From Lepidostoma basale (taxonomy: Eukaryota; Arthropoda; Insecta; Trichoptera; Lepidostomatidae), in the NCBI GenBank assembly GCA_022606425.2, contig JAHDVF020000053.1, positions 124,001 through 188,000 of the forward strand: a stretch of DNA of 64,000 bases, read 5' to 3'. The notes beneath the pieces were generated by a model that did no database searches, was not told the DNA's origin, and was given only the letters and a program-made list of their open reading frames with translations. Below, piece after piece: positions 55,575 to 64,000 of the stretch (its first letter is position 1; each line of letters opens with the position of its first letter). The position numbers and the translations under genes are program-made.

Positions 55575-55725
55575 TATATTTGAAGCCAACTAATTTCTCT
55601 TGTGCTAAAGCTTCATCAGAGCAATATAAAACTAGTATATAAAAACTGTGTATAGAATACCCTAAGGAAGCTTGAGTACAAGAGAAACAAAGTAACTTCA
55701 AACGTAATTATGGTAAAGTTGTTAA
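55575..55725. repeat. Family D inverted pair
   Basis: The left unit on the minus strand (55585-55622) and the right unit on the + strand (about 55664-55705: CTAAGGA, A, GCTTG, loop, CAAG, AGAAAC) share AAGCTT(G/T) stems. Flanks TTTGAAGCC and ACTTCAAACGTAATTAT are inverted too (TAATTATATTTGAAG versus CTTCAAACGTAATTA). Confidence 0.6.
55585..55622 (-). ncRNA. Hammerhead-ribozyme-like motif with perfect core, family D
   Basis: Minus strand: GCT (stem I), CTGATGA, one extra A, GCTTT-loop-CAAGA (stem II, about 3 pairs), GAAA, ATTAGT (stem III with one G-T pair), T, GGC (pairs with GCT using a G-T). All invariant core bases are present. The extra A and weak closing pair of stem II are the only departures. 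Activity is unproven. Confidence 0.55.
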
Positions 55726-56171
55726 AACACCAAGTGTTTATTTTATTTTACGTAATAATAATAATACAATTTTTAAATTTAATATCAATTATATAAGTCC
55801 TGTTTCTGATCACGCAAACTCAAAATTTGGTTTATATATAATATTTTAAATACATGTGTGATTGATAACATTTTAAATTAATAAATAATGGCTACAAATT
55901 CAAATTCGAAATCTAGCAAAGTTACATTGGTCACACATTACGTTGAACATTGGAGAGAAAAGGTGTTAAAAATTTATTTGTTTTGTAAACAGCATCTGTC
56001 TAATCTTTTTGACATTTAGGTTAAATTTAATTTACATAATGGAAAATGGGATGAAATAAAATATTTCACTAGTAATAGCTTATAACGGCTTAATTCTGCA
56101 TAATATAATCGATGTAGAGTTGCATAAAGACTCAGTGTGTGGCGCAAGCTATTTTGGAAGTAAACATTTCA
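55726..56171. other. Upstream region of cuticle gene 2
   Basis: AT-rich, free of recognised repeats for about 450 bp before the TATA box. No specific control site can be named. Confidence 0.4.
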
Positions 56172-56177
56172 TATAAA
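56172..56177 (+). promoter_or_regulatory. TATA box of cuticle gene 2
   Basis: TATAAA lies 86 bp before the ATG. ACACAGTCACC (56200-56210), about 30 bp downstream, is a plausible arthropod initiator (CAGT). The 5' UTR would be about 55 nt. Confidence 0.65.
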
Positions 56178-56257
56178 TAGCAAGAGTATCGCTATTGGAA
56201 CACAGTCACCTGCTCTGCACAGCTATTCAAGGGAAACCGTACAAAATAAACCTTAAA

Positions 56258-56269
56258 ATGAAAACAATA
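56258..56269 (+). CDS. Cuticle gene 2, coding exon 1
   Basis: ATGAAAACAATA encodes MKTI, followed by GTAAGT. Same size, position and phase as exon 1 of gene 1. The small size means it would be missed by frame searches. Confidence 0.8.
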
Positions 56270-58752
56270 GTAAGTGTTGATTAAATATACAAAATATTTT
56301 CTACTAAAAAATAATAATTAACAAACAAAACACAATCGATTTTTTTTGAGTTTATATGTTTTTTTTCTTTTTTTTATGTACACAACAGGTCGTTTGGACC
56401 CAATTACTGTACACAATTTATATTTTTTAACTATTATATTGATTCTCGTGACATGTGATAGCTAGCCAATCTATCGCCATTTTATTGTCACGTGAATTCT
56501 ACACCAGACCAAAGACAGTGTGACAATCACACTACCATCGCCCAGGACAATATCATCGGTACATCTCATCGGTGGCCTTCCGACACTTTGCCTATATGCC
56601 ATGGTCTCCAATTGAGTATCCTGGGTGCCCATATATTGCCACCCTGTCTAGCTAAGTGTCCAGCCCATTGCCATTCCAATTTTGGCACTCGGTCCATTTA
56701 AACATTTTTATATATTAAATATCAAACAAGTTTTTTTGTGATTTTATAAAAAAAATACTTTTATCATTTTCTAAAAACAAAACGTAACATTACGAATGAA
56801 AACGGATATTTTCTAGTTTATATTTAAAAAAAATGACGCGTTTAGCCTTCGTAAGACATAATCAAACGTCTTTGATAGCTTAGAATCACTAATCATGTTA
56901 TTTTCATAAAATATAATAAAACTTCTAGAAACAGTCGTCTTCGTTGGTATTAATTGTTTAATATGGAATTTTACATGATTTACATTACATTAATAAAAAA
57001 ATTCTGCTTAATGCTTACACCTATTTTTAAAAGATGGCGCTAGTGTAGATTGAACTAATAACATGTGAAGTGTGGTGCAACATAGTAGCATATATACAAC
57101 TTCCAAAAATTTGTCAGACGTGGTGTTCGTAAGAAGGGCGGAATGGGGAATGTTGTTGACATAAAGCGATCGCTTAACCCAACCAATGACAGTCATGAGT
57201 CCTGTAAACGCCTCGATCACCATATTCTGTTTCCAAAAATAATTTACATCTTCGTCTCTATTGAGATACAATCAATCCATTTACATGATTGTTCAAGAAA
57301 CAATTAACAAAATATAATGATTGTGTTAACGAATCTCGATAACAATAAAAACCAGTCAGCGAATTAATTACATGTAATAATTTTTTAATACTTTTTCCCT
57401 TCAAATTTTTTATGATACAATAGAGAATTATACCAATCATGTCATACTTTTTTATTTATTTCAATTTCACTTGGTTTCGCAAGGACGTTGTTAATTTAAA
57501 ACATGATGCATAACAAATTATTTTATTATAATAACCTGTTCGAATGTGCTGGGTAATAGAATAAAAATAACAAAATACTGAGCATGACGTTATTGTTTCT
57601 TCAAATTGAATTTTATGTACGAAAAAACGCCTGTATTTTTTTCCGGAATGTTCTTCATAAAGCAATAAAATATATTCAAATCAATATAGTTAACAATTGA
57701 TAAAAGTGTCTAGTAATAATGACCATATCGCGATACAGGTCATGATTAGCAAGATAAATATTAAATAAATATTAAAAATGAATTTTTTATTTTTTTTTTA
57801 ACAATTATGTAAAACATAATACAAATAAATAATATAAGTCTCGTTCATCACGATATTAGGAATTCTTGCTGGATCCTTTCTCTCGATGTAGTCCCTCCAG
57901 AATCGTCTTCTCTGCCTACTCCATCTCACTTTGTCTTCAAATAAGAAGGATTTACGAATTTCTTCATTGTGTATCCTATCTTTAAAGGTTCTCTCCACAA
58001 ATGGTCGCAATGTTCTCATTTCTGCTACTCTTAAGAGATGTTTGATTCTGACAGTGTCTGTTCTTGCTTCGATTCCGTATGTCATTATGGGACTAAATTT
58101 TAATTATGATTGAATGGTGAAAAAGTAAAATTAAATTTAAATTAAGATTGAATGGTAAAAAAAGTATGTGCAAACGGCGGAACTAGTAAAAGAAAAACGG
58201 ACGAATAAATCAAATATTAAATCTCAGAGAAATTGACGTGTATGCATGATACGATGTATTAATTTTAAGGAAGCGATAGAAGCACCATATATCAGAAAAT
58301 AACAGTTTTCATTTTTTCTGCAAACCACTTCGGTGAGACGGTGTGATTGTGAGTTAGTTTGTTTTAAAAAAATGTGGTTTTTTTTTCAGTTTGTATTGCT
58401 GGGCTTATTCGTTCTTAGCGCTGCCGCCTTACCTAACGAACCAATCCCTATTCTACGACAAGACTCCGTGGTGAACCCGGACGGTAGCTACAGCTGGAAC
58501 TATGAGACTGGCAACGGCATCTCAGCGTCGGAGAGCGGCGCCTTGCGCGCCTCGGCGACGGGCCCTGAACCCGCTATCGCCGCCCAGGGACAATTCCAGT
58601 ACACGGCGCCAGACGGCCAGCTTATCCAGCTGAGCTACGAGGCCGATGAAGGCGGCTTCAGGCCCACCGGCGCACACCTTCCCACCGCCCCACCCATACC
58701 AGAAGCTATTCAACGCGCCCTGGATTACCTTGCTACCTTGCCACCACAATAA
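56258..58752 (+). CDS. RR-1 cuticle protein (cuticle gene 2), 2 coding exons
   Basis: Joining 56258-56269 (MKTI) to 58390-58752 gives 124 aa. The signal peptide is about residues 1-17 ([17 protein letters not shown]). [16 protein letters not shown] is followed by the Rebers-Riddiford motif: G71 x8 G80 x6 Y87, YEADEGGF, x7 P, x2 P, all consensus positions present. The end, [18 protein letters not shown], is nearly identical to gene 1. Function is inferred as chitin binding in the extracellular cuticle, as for gene 1. Coding exon 2 is visibly GC-rich (GGC, GCC and CTG codons), more so than gene 1. Two introns present in gene 1 are absent. The + strand frame beginning upstream at 58333 runs from intron sequence and is not the real start. 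Confidence 0.9.
56447..56540 (-). repeat. SINE fragment without the tRNA head
   Basis: ACATGTGATAGCTAGCCAAT and CGCCATTTTATTGTCACGTG match 28490-28560 closely. The A and B boxes are missing; the match ends at about 56540, where LINE-E begins. Confidence 0.6.
56545..56700 (-). mobile_element. LINE-E-like (RTE) fragment
   Basis: On the minus strand [20 protein letters not shown], then [11 protein letters not shown] and a [15 protein letters not shown] end (two frames). The WAGH, GRP and DDI motifs are those of RTE C-termini. Confidence 0.55.
56788..56955. mobile_element. Palindromic MITE in intron 1 of gene 2
   Basis: Left ATTACGAATGAAAACGGATA, right ATAATAAAACTTCTAGAAAC then GTTGGTATTAATT. 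Central parts diverged. Confidence 0.6.
57798..58100 (-). mobile_element. LINE-C reverse-transcriptase C-terminal fragment
   Basis: A 95-codon minus-strand frame: [60 protein letters not shown]. It aligns with 60376-60560 in the LINE-C copy, in the opposite orientation. No tail was found. Confidence 0.65.
58165..58358 (+). mobile_element. LINE-A 3' remnant ending next to the splice acceptor of gene 2
   Basis: GACGAATAAATCAAATATTA, GAGAAATTGACGTGTATGCA, GATACGATGTATTAATTTTA and CTTCGGTGAGACGGTGTGAT match the LINE-A C-terminus and end; GAGTTAGTTTG (58351-58361) is the tail. The acceptor CAG lies only about 30 bases further on. Confidence 0.6.
58390..58752 (+). CDS. Cuticle gene 2, coding exon 2
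   Basis: 121 codons including TAA at 58750-58752. It carries the whole mature protein and chitin-binding region without interruption. Confidence 0.92.
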   Translation, partial: FVLLGLFVLSAAALPNEPIPILRQDSVVNPDGSYSWNYETGNGISASESGALRASATGPEPAIAAQGQFQYTAPDGQLIQLSYEADEGGFRPTGAHLPTAPPIPEAIQRALDYLATLPPQ

Positions 58753-58841
58753 TTATTCATCCATAAAATCAGTTTGAACCCCCAATGTGCGGCTTGCTTC
58801 ATTTGCAGTAAAAGCGGTTAGCTGAAAATGAAGCCAGCAAA

Positions 58842-58847
58842 ATTAAA
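58842..58847 (+). terminator. Candidate polyadenylation signal of cuticle gene 2
   Basis: ATTAAA lies 90 bp after the stop and just before a Jockey-D remnant. It is the only good signal in the short gap. The transcript could also use signals inside the element. Confidence 0.4.
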
Positions 58848-58874
58848 GTTTATGAGATACGTTCAAATATGAAC

Positions 58875-59340
58875 ATGCAGAACCAACCTGCATCTGATAA
58901 TCCTGGTGGGGAGAGTAATCAACAGCTCAACATGATTGCTTCGGAGATCGACGTCTTTCATATTAGTAAAAGTAGGTTCAGAAGACAAAAAAATACTCTT
59001 GACTTCAGATTACATATTGTATTCCTAAACTCAAATCGTTATCTCTCATGCGTTCCTAGTATTATATATTATATTTTCTTCTTCTTCTTCCTCAGCCTAT
59101 TCCCGTCCACTCCTGGACAAAGGCCTCCTCCATTCGCTTCCATGTCACTCTGTCCTGTGCAGACTGCATCCATGTTATATTATATTTTACCTGTTCTCAT
59201 TTTACCCTTTACCATTTTATGAACTGCAAATGAAGTTTGCCGTAGTATGAAACCAATTGTTGGACTGCAAATGTATCAACCGCGCTATAGGGGTTAAAAC
59301 TGGGTTTAACAATAAATCAATTTGTATGTATTTATAATAC
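58875..59340 (+). mobile_element. Jockey-D 3' remnant just downstream of gene 2
   Basis: AACCAACCTGCATCTGATAA and GAGATCGACGTCTTTCATAT match the conserved C-terminal block. The 3' part is split by a LINE-E insertion at 59077-59165 and ends in AT-rich sequence near 59340. Confidence 0.65.
59077..59165 (-). mobile_element. LINE-E 3' tip nested in Jockey-D
   Basis: Minus strand: GMQSAQDRVTWKRMEEAF, VQEWTGIG, TGA, then a GAAGAAG tail. TATATTATATTTT occurs on both sides (about 59064-59076 and 59173-59190), a likely target-site duplication. Confidence 0.65.
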
Positions 59341-60114
59341 ATATTCATATCACCAAATCATATCGTATACGTAGTTATGTGATACATGTAAATAAAAACT
59401 TCATTAATCTTAAAATAAACAGTACACGTACCTGAAATTTCGTTTTTTTTTAATTTATGACTAATGACACTTAGCGATAATTAACGTAACGAGGAAGAGA
59501 TTTAAACCGTTAACATTAACAATGACCTTCCTATTAAAAGGTTTATCATTTTTATTTTCACATAGTTTGCATTGATAATATTACTTGGCATGTGCATTGA
59601 TCTGAGTAGGCACGAATGTATGTAAATTCAGTGAATTCCTACAAATACAAATGACGCAAGAATAAATTAAATGGAATGTGTTGAATTGGGATGTTATTGG
59701 TTACACAAATATTCGTAAATCGTTATAATACAGGATCAGAGTCTTCACGGTTAAGTCTGAATTTAATATACAATAATTGGTACAGGCCATTCCAAAAATG
59801 ACTATAGGTGTTTTTCACAAACTTACTACAAGTTTATACTTGTAAGAGTTATCCCTTAAAGAGTTTTAGCCTTCTTGTTGATGTTATTGCAAGCTCCTAG
59901 ATCGTGAGCCTTTTGCTCCCAGCAGTCCCTTTTATAAAGTTTTGTCAGATATGCAAGAACATTATCCATTTGTTATTTTTTAGGCCTTACAAGAGATTTG
60001 ACGCACACAGGGTATTGATTTCTCTGGCCTCTCTACCTTAGCGCAATTGGCAAATCCATGCTAGGTGACTGGATCTCACTGTACTTGTTGTTAGAGACTG
60101 CTAGGTTATTGTTA
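59341..60114. other. Unassigned; mixed-composition block at 59860-60110
   Basis: The block holds CTAGATCGTGAGCCTTTTGC and CAATTGGCAAATCCATGC-type sequence. It may be the upstream part of the LINE-C copy, but no frame is recognised. Confidence 0.3.
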
Positions 60115-60745
60115 TGGGTATTAACGAAGTGCCTAACGAAATTTCAGAAGACCCGCTCAGATGTAAACTGATCATCGATAACACACCTATTGAGTAATGC
60201 GATTCACTTACCGAGGCATAGAGATCGGTAGCTACCGCGACCTATATGACGAGAAGCGAGCACAAACCAACAAAGCGACAGCCGTGGCTGGCTGCTTGCG
60301 CGACACCATATGGAGGAACAATTCCAAGCTAACCGAAAGTACAGTCAAGATATACAAGGCATGCGTTCGCCCCATCATTACGTATGGAATAGAGGTCAGA
60401 GCCGATACCAATAGAACTAAGAACCTTCTTAGAGTAGCAGATATGCGAACCCTACGCTCCATCGCAGGCAAAACCCTCAGAGATCGGATCAGAAATGAAA
60501 CGATAAGGTCTGCCTGTGGTGTTGAGGACATAGTGAGATGGGGAAGAAGCAGAAGGAGAGACCACGTGGACCGCATGGAGAATACAAGAATTGCAAAAAT
60601 TGTTAAAGATGAAAACCCAAGCAGCAAGAGATTACCAGGAAGACCGCCAAAGAGATGGAGAGGTGGCTGGACATCATCATTCCAGGACAGCCCTCCGTCA
60701 CAAACAAGTCATACGACCTAAACTAAGAGGAAGAAGAAGAAGAAG
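60115..60745 (+). mobile_element. LINE-C (RTE-like) 3' part, best copy
   Basis: Upstream frame: ISEDPLRCKLIIDNTPIE. A frameshift follows at about 60193, and then MRFTYRGIEIGSYRDL. The C-terminus reads RPIITYGIEVRADTNRTKNL, RVADMRTLRSIAGKTLRDRI, VEDIVRWGRSRRR, a DRMEN motif and GRPPKRWRGGW. The element ends in an AGGAAGAAGAAGAAG tail (60727-60745). Only the frameshift and 5' truncation break it. Confidence 0.75.
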
Positions 60746-60747
60746 GG

Positions 60748-61680
60748 TTATCAATCAATCAATCGAATCAGTTTATTGCATCAACAGACATTACAAAATT
60801 TATTTTTAAGGCATCTATTGAGAACAGGTAAAATAATATATTATATATAGTATACTACCAGAAACGCATAAGAGATGGTTCAACATTAGGAAGACAGGAT
60901 ACTCTCCAGAATTAAGAGTATTTGCCTTCTGAACGTACTTTCACTAACATGAAAGACGTCGATCTCCGAGGAGACCGCGTTCAGCAGACTAATTGCTCTT
61001 CCCACCGGTGTCACCAGAGGCAAATTGGTCCTGGCGGCCGGTAGGTAAAACAATCTGTGCTGTCGCTGTCGGAGATATCTATCGGGGACAAAAAGCCGAA
61101 CACCCTCCAGTACGGCCGAGTTCTCGAAGTATCCCCTAATTAATCTAAAAAATGGGTAATAAGATGCCCATTTCTTCGAAGCTGTAGAGAATTGGTTCCG
61201 AGTATTTCCAAAAGAAATGCCGTGGGATAGAGCCAAGGATAGCTATCATACTCCCTCATGTAGAGATACCTCAGAAATTTTTTCTGAACCCTCTCCAGCA
61301 TAACGGAATATCTCGCCTCGTGAGGACTCCATATCACAGAACCACTTTCGAGTCTGCTCCGAACCAATGCGTTGTATAGGACTCTGGGCACATTAGGATC
61401 CCTGAAAACTCTGCCGGTCCGGACGATGAAGCCCAACATCTTCAGTGCAGTGCCACAAATCCTCTCAACATGTGCACGAAAAGTCAGCCTACTCTCATAG
61501 ATGATCCCAAGATCTCTCATCGTAGATACATGTGCTAGTTGCCGGTTGTTCATTGTGTATCTATAATACACAGTCCTCAATGCTCTAGTAAAAGATAGCA
61601 TAACGCATCTAGAGACATTGAATTGCATTTGATTACTGTGACTCCATCCATCCATGTGGTTATTGTGTGGATATATTGAT
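60748..61680 (-). mobile_element. Jockey-D, best copy of ORF2 C-terminus and 3' end
   Basis: The minus-strand frame at 61140-61655 reads NVSRCVMLSFTRALRTVYY, HVSTMRDLGIIYESRLTFRA, VERICGTALKMLGFIVRTGR and LYMREYDSYPWLYPTAFLLE, the region after the YADD box in jockey-group reverse transcriptases. One indel in a T6 run at 61150-61155 shifts the frame; the other frame continues FFRLIRGYFENSAVLE, RTNLPLVTPVGRAISLLNAV and DVFHVSESTFRRQ. The tail on the minus strand is a GATT repeat (complement of 60750-60765). It is inserted directly behind the LINE-C tail. Confidence 0.8.
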
Positions 61681-61689
61681 TACTCCAAC

Positions 61690-62465
61690 CCGAGATCAGG
61701 ATTTCGTGATTTTTTTAAGGATTATTTTATCAAATCTCTAGATTTTTTTTTGTTCCTTAAAAGTTATTGTCCATGACCCAAAACCATATATAACTACTAG
61801 CTTGATGATGTTATAAATGCGCAGTTTTGTGATTTTACTGTTCCTATTAATTCTTCTCTGCCGTCCCTATCTTACAATATCCTCCATTTTATTCGGATAT
61901 CTGTGTTTCGTATTCTGTCACGAAAGGTTGACAGCAATGATTCTGGGTGTCATCATTTGAACCCAACTGATTTCTTAATGGGTATGCTGGACTACTAATC
62001 ATTGGAAATTATACGAGTTTATTTTTTTTAACTGATCCATGGTCGAATACATAACTTAGATATTTTGAATGACTTGACTTTGTTTATCCCTGATGATTAT
62101 TTGTGACAGCGGCAACATTAATTATTTCACCTACTACTGTGTGAAACCAATCTACCTATGGTAATGCCCTTGGGCAGGGCAATAATTCTTCTAAGCCGCA
62201 TCTTTTCGGATGTGGACATCTTTCACGATAGTGAGCAAAGCTTCAGAAATCATTTATATTGTATACATGAAATTGATATTGTTTTGTTCTAATTGTACTA
62301 CATTTTTTCTTTTAACATCTGTTTTTTTAATTGTCATATGTTTAATCTTACTATATTTTTTATTTTTACTTTTTACTGGTTCTATTATAATTTTTTTTAA
62401 TATCATAAAAGTATTGAAAAATGCATTAATGTTAATGTTTTTTTTTAATAAATTGAATTGAATTG
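61690..62465 (+). mobile_element. Second jockey-group LINE 3' end (diverged from Jockey-D)
   Basis: A decayed C-terminal region (about 61850-62000, FRILSRKVDSNDSGCHHLNP) is followed by GAAACCAATCTACCTATGGT, GGATGTGGACATCTTTCACG and an AATTGAATTGAATTGG tail (62451-62465). The block order is that of Jockey-D but the sequence is clearly different. Confidence 0.6.
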
Positions 62466-62794
62466 GCTGATTTAAATTAGGTTTTTGGATAAAAACATAT
62501 TGATATAAAAAAAAACTTGATTATTTCCGAAACTCATACTTGGTGCATAATATTTTCTACATATCGATTAAACTAGGTTTAAAAGCATGCGTTTTTTATG
62601 AATTATCAAACACATATTATCTATTAAAACTGTAGCTGCTAATAATCTCGAAAAATTTGTGTTAAAATAAAGAAATCTTATTTTTATGTAATACACTACA
62701 TACTTTTTTTTAACGTTTAATCAACGTTTATCAGATACAACAGAATTAATAAAAATATGATTTCGTTTTTCTTTCCAATATTTTTTCCTTCTTT
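62466..62794. other. AT-rich DNA, nothing recognised
   Basis: No feature supported. Confidence 0.4.
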
Positions 62795-62880
62795 ATTTAA
62801 TAATAATAGTAATTAGGCCAATTTGTTAAGCGCCGTTTATTATGAGTTACTCATCTCAAGGGCGTATTGATTTATATTAA
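62795..62880 (-). mobile_element. Solitary CR1/L2-like 3' end
   Basis: AATAATAATAGTAATTAGGC, CAATTTGTTAAGCGCCG and CTCATCTCAAGGGCG match 4590-4650, the 3' UTR of the long element. The coding region is absent. Confidence 0.7.
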
Positions 62881-63504
62881 CAAAGGCAAGCTACAAAAAG
62901 TTGTTTAAAGTTCATTTTGTTTAAAAAGAACGCATTTTTTATTCAAATTTCACATTTGATTTTATTAAACGTGAAAATTAGTTACTAATTATAATTTTAA
63001 TTTAAAGTTTAAAACGGTCCAAACACGAGGAAGACTACACTAGATTGACAAGTAGGTAAGTAAGTAATTGAGTTTATTTATACCTGGTATAAACACAACC
63101 TACGAAAATATACTCAGTTTATATCCGTATGTAGTTTTATTTTCGTTGTTCTTCATTATCAAACGCCAAAACAGTTGAGTCAGGTGAATCGTCATGGTCT
63201 ATAAATTGTGGACGTTTACCCATCGCTATTTTGGTCCCACCTTTGTTGAAAAAAAAACAAGCACCACCATGACGTCATTTATGGAACGATGAGATAATAG
63301 CTGACTTTAGGGGTTCAATGTTTCACGAGTAAAAAAAGTAATACGTATCCACACAAATCAATGATGGGTATCCAATGATAATTGTTGGTGTGTTCTTAAA
63401 TAATGTTTACATGTTTATTCCTTTCCATAAATATGTCAAATTTGTTTTAAAAAATCCATTCGTTGAAAAGTTGCTCAAACTCATTTTATATTTATTTATC
63501 CTGT
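62881..63504. other. AT-rich DNA, nothing recognised
   Basis: Only short AT-driven frames. Confidence 0.4.
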
Positions 63505-63842
63505 TAGAACATTCGACAGCAACAGCACAGATTGTTTTACCTACCGGCCACCAAAACCAATCTGCCTCTGGTGACACCTATGGGAAGAGCAATTAGTCTG
63601 CTGAACGCGGTCTCCTCGGAGATCGACGTCTTTCATATTAGTGAAGGTACGTTCAGGAGACAAATACTCTTGACTTTAGAAAGTATCTTGTTTTCCTATG
63701 TCGAACCATCTCTAATGCGTTCCTGGTATAATGTTGTATTTTTATAATATTTTACCTGTACTCAATAGATGCCTTAAACATTTTGCTTTTTGTAATGTCT
63801 TTTGAGTTAATAAACTGATTTGATTTGGTTTGATTTGATTTG
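63505..63842 (+). mobile_element. Jockey-D 3' end
   Basis: The frame FYLPATKTNLPLVTPMGRAI, SLLNAVSSEIDVFHISEG, TFRRQILLTLESIL is almost identical to the 61-kb copy. It ends in TTGATTTGGTTTGATTTGAT (63820-63839). 5' truncation at about 63505. Confidence 0.75.
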
Positions 63843-63944
63843 ACATTCGTAATTAATTAAGCGATAGGCTCCATTTCGCCAGCTATACGATTTAGCTGTT
63901 ACACATTTCATCAACATAAAATATAAAATGGAATAAACCAAATT

Positions 63945-64000
63945 CATCAAATACAAAAAGGCGGGAACATTCGAAGTCGGAAAAATCGACAAGCGTGCGT
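63945..64000 (+). mobile_element. LINE-A fragment running off the window
   Basis: AACATTCGAAGTCGGAAAAA and TCGACAAGCGTGCGT encode the NIRSRKNRQAC equivalent of [10 protein letters not shown] in LINE-A. It continues beyond 64000. Confidence 0.6.

Larger units (their letters stand above)
56270..58389 (+). other. Cuticle gene 2 intron 1 (2,120 bp)
   Basis: GTAAGT to TTTTTTTTCAG, phase 0. It contains a SINE piece, LINE-E, a MITE, LINE-C and LINE-A fragments. 56960-57790 is AT-rich without recognised features. Confidence 0.75.

Noticed and set aside
58522..58749. 75-codon minus frame opposite cuticle gene 2
   Set aside because: It is a shadow of the GC-rich coding exon.
1..64000. CRISPR arrays, operons, riboswitches and rRNA genes
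   Set aside because: No regularly spaced repeats, no bacterial gene organisation and no rRNA sequence were seen; the window is insect nuclear DNA.

Overview
The window looks like nuclear DNA of an insect, most likely a lepidopteran. It is strongly AT-rich, has eukaryotic GT..AG introns, and holds two secreted RR-1 cuticular proteins of the larval cuticle protein type. There are no bacterial operons, CRISPR arrays, rRNA genes or intact tRNA genes. The lepidopteran assignment is an inference from the protein type and from the mix of non-LTR retrotransposons.

Only two host genes can be supported, both on the + strand and clearly paralogous. Cuticle gene 1 (CDS 29661-43266, 4 exons, 131 aa) has a TATA box at 29563 and a 9.1-kb second intron packed with repeats. 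Cuticle gene 2 (CDS 56258-58752, 2 exons, 124 aa) has a TATA box at 56172. Both begin with a 12-nt coding exon (MKFI or MKTI) split at the same place. They share a perfect chitin-binding Rebers-Riddiford motif and an almost identical C-terminus. Gene 2 lacks the two introns that interrupt the chitin-binding region of gene 1.

The rest is a graveyard of transposable elements. Positions 1-29,000 hold a long CR1/L2-like element with an unbroken 881-codon frame (4560-7354, minus). They also hold many fragments of a TTAG-tailed LINE ('LINE-A'), including one flanked by 16-bp target-site duplications (16127-17277) and one that looks twin-primed (15585-15835). Several RTE-like 3' ends ('LINE-B', 'LINE-C', 'LINE-E'), jockey-group 3' ends ('Jockey-D') and a tRNA-derived SINE (28385-28640) complete this part. 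A roughly 575-bp composite non-autonomous element ('CMP') carries the LINE-A 3' end and a strong conserved hairpin. It recurs at about 2.6, 12.4, 27.5, 32.5, 44.1 and 54.8 kb. A palindromic MITE family occurs across 14-57 kb.

The most interesting signal is a set of at least four unrelated repeat families sharing one RNA architecture: a short stem, a CTGANGA-like core, a second stem, GAAA, then a palindromic 6-bp stem and C or T. This is the order of a minimal type I hammerhead ribozyme. The three stems differ between families but stay paired. Most copies come as head-to-head inverted pairs (22.8, 25.6, 26.3, 40.8, 48.2, 51.0, 53.0 and 55.6 kb), an arrangement expected for Penelope-like terminal repeats. 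No Penelope reverse transcriptase was recognised. Element names used here are local labels, not database names.
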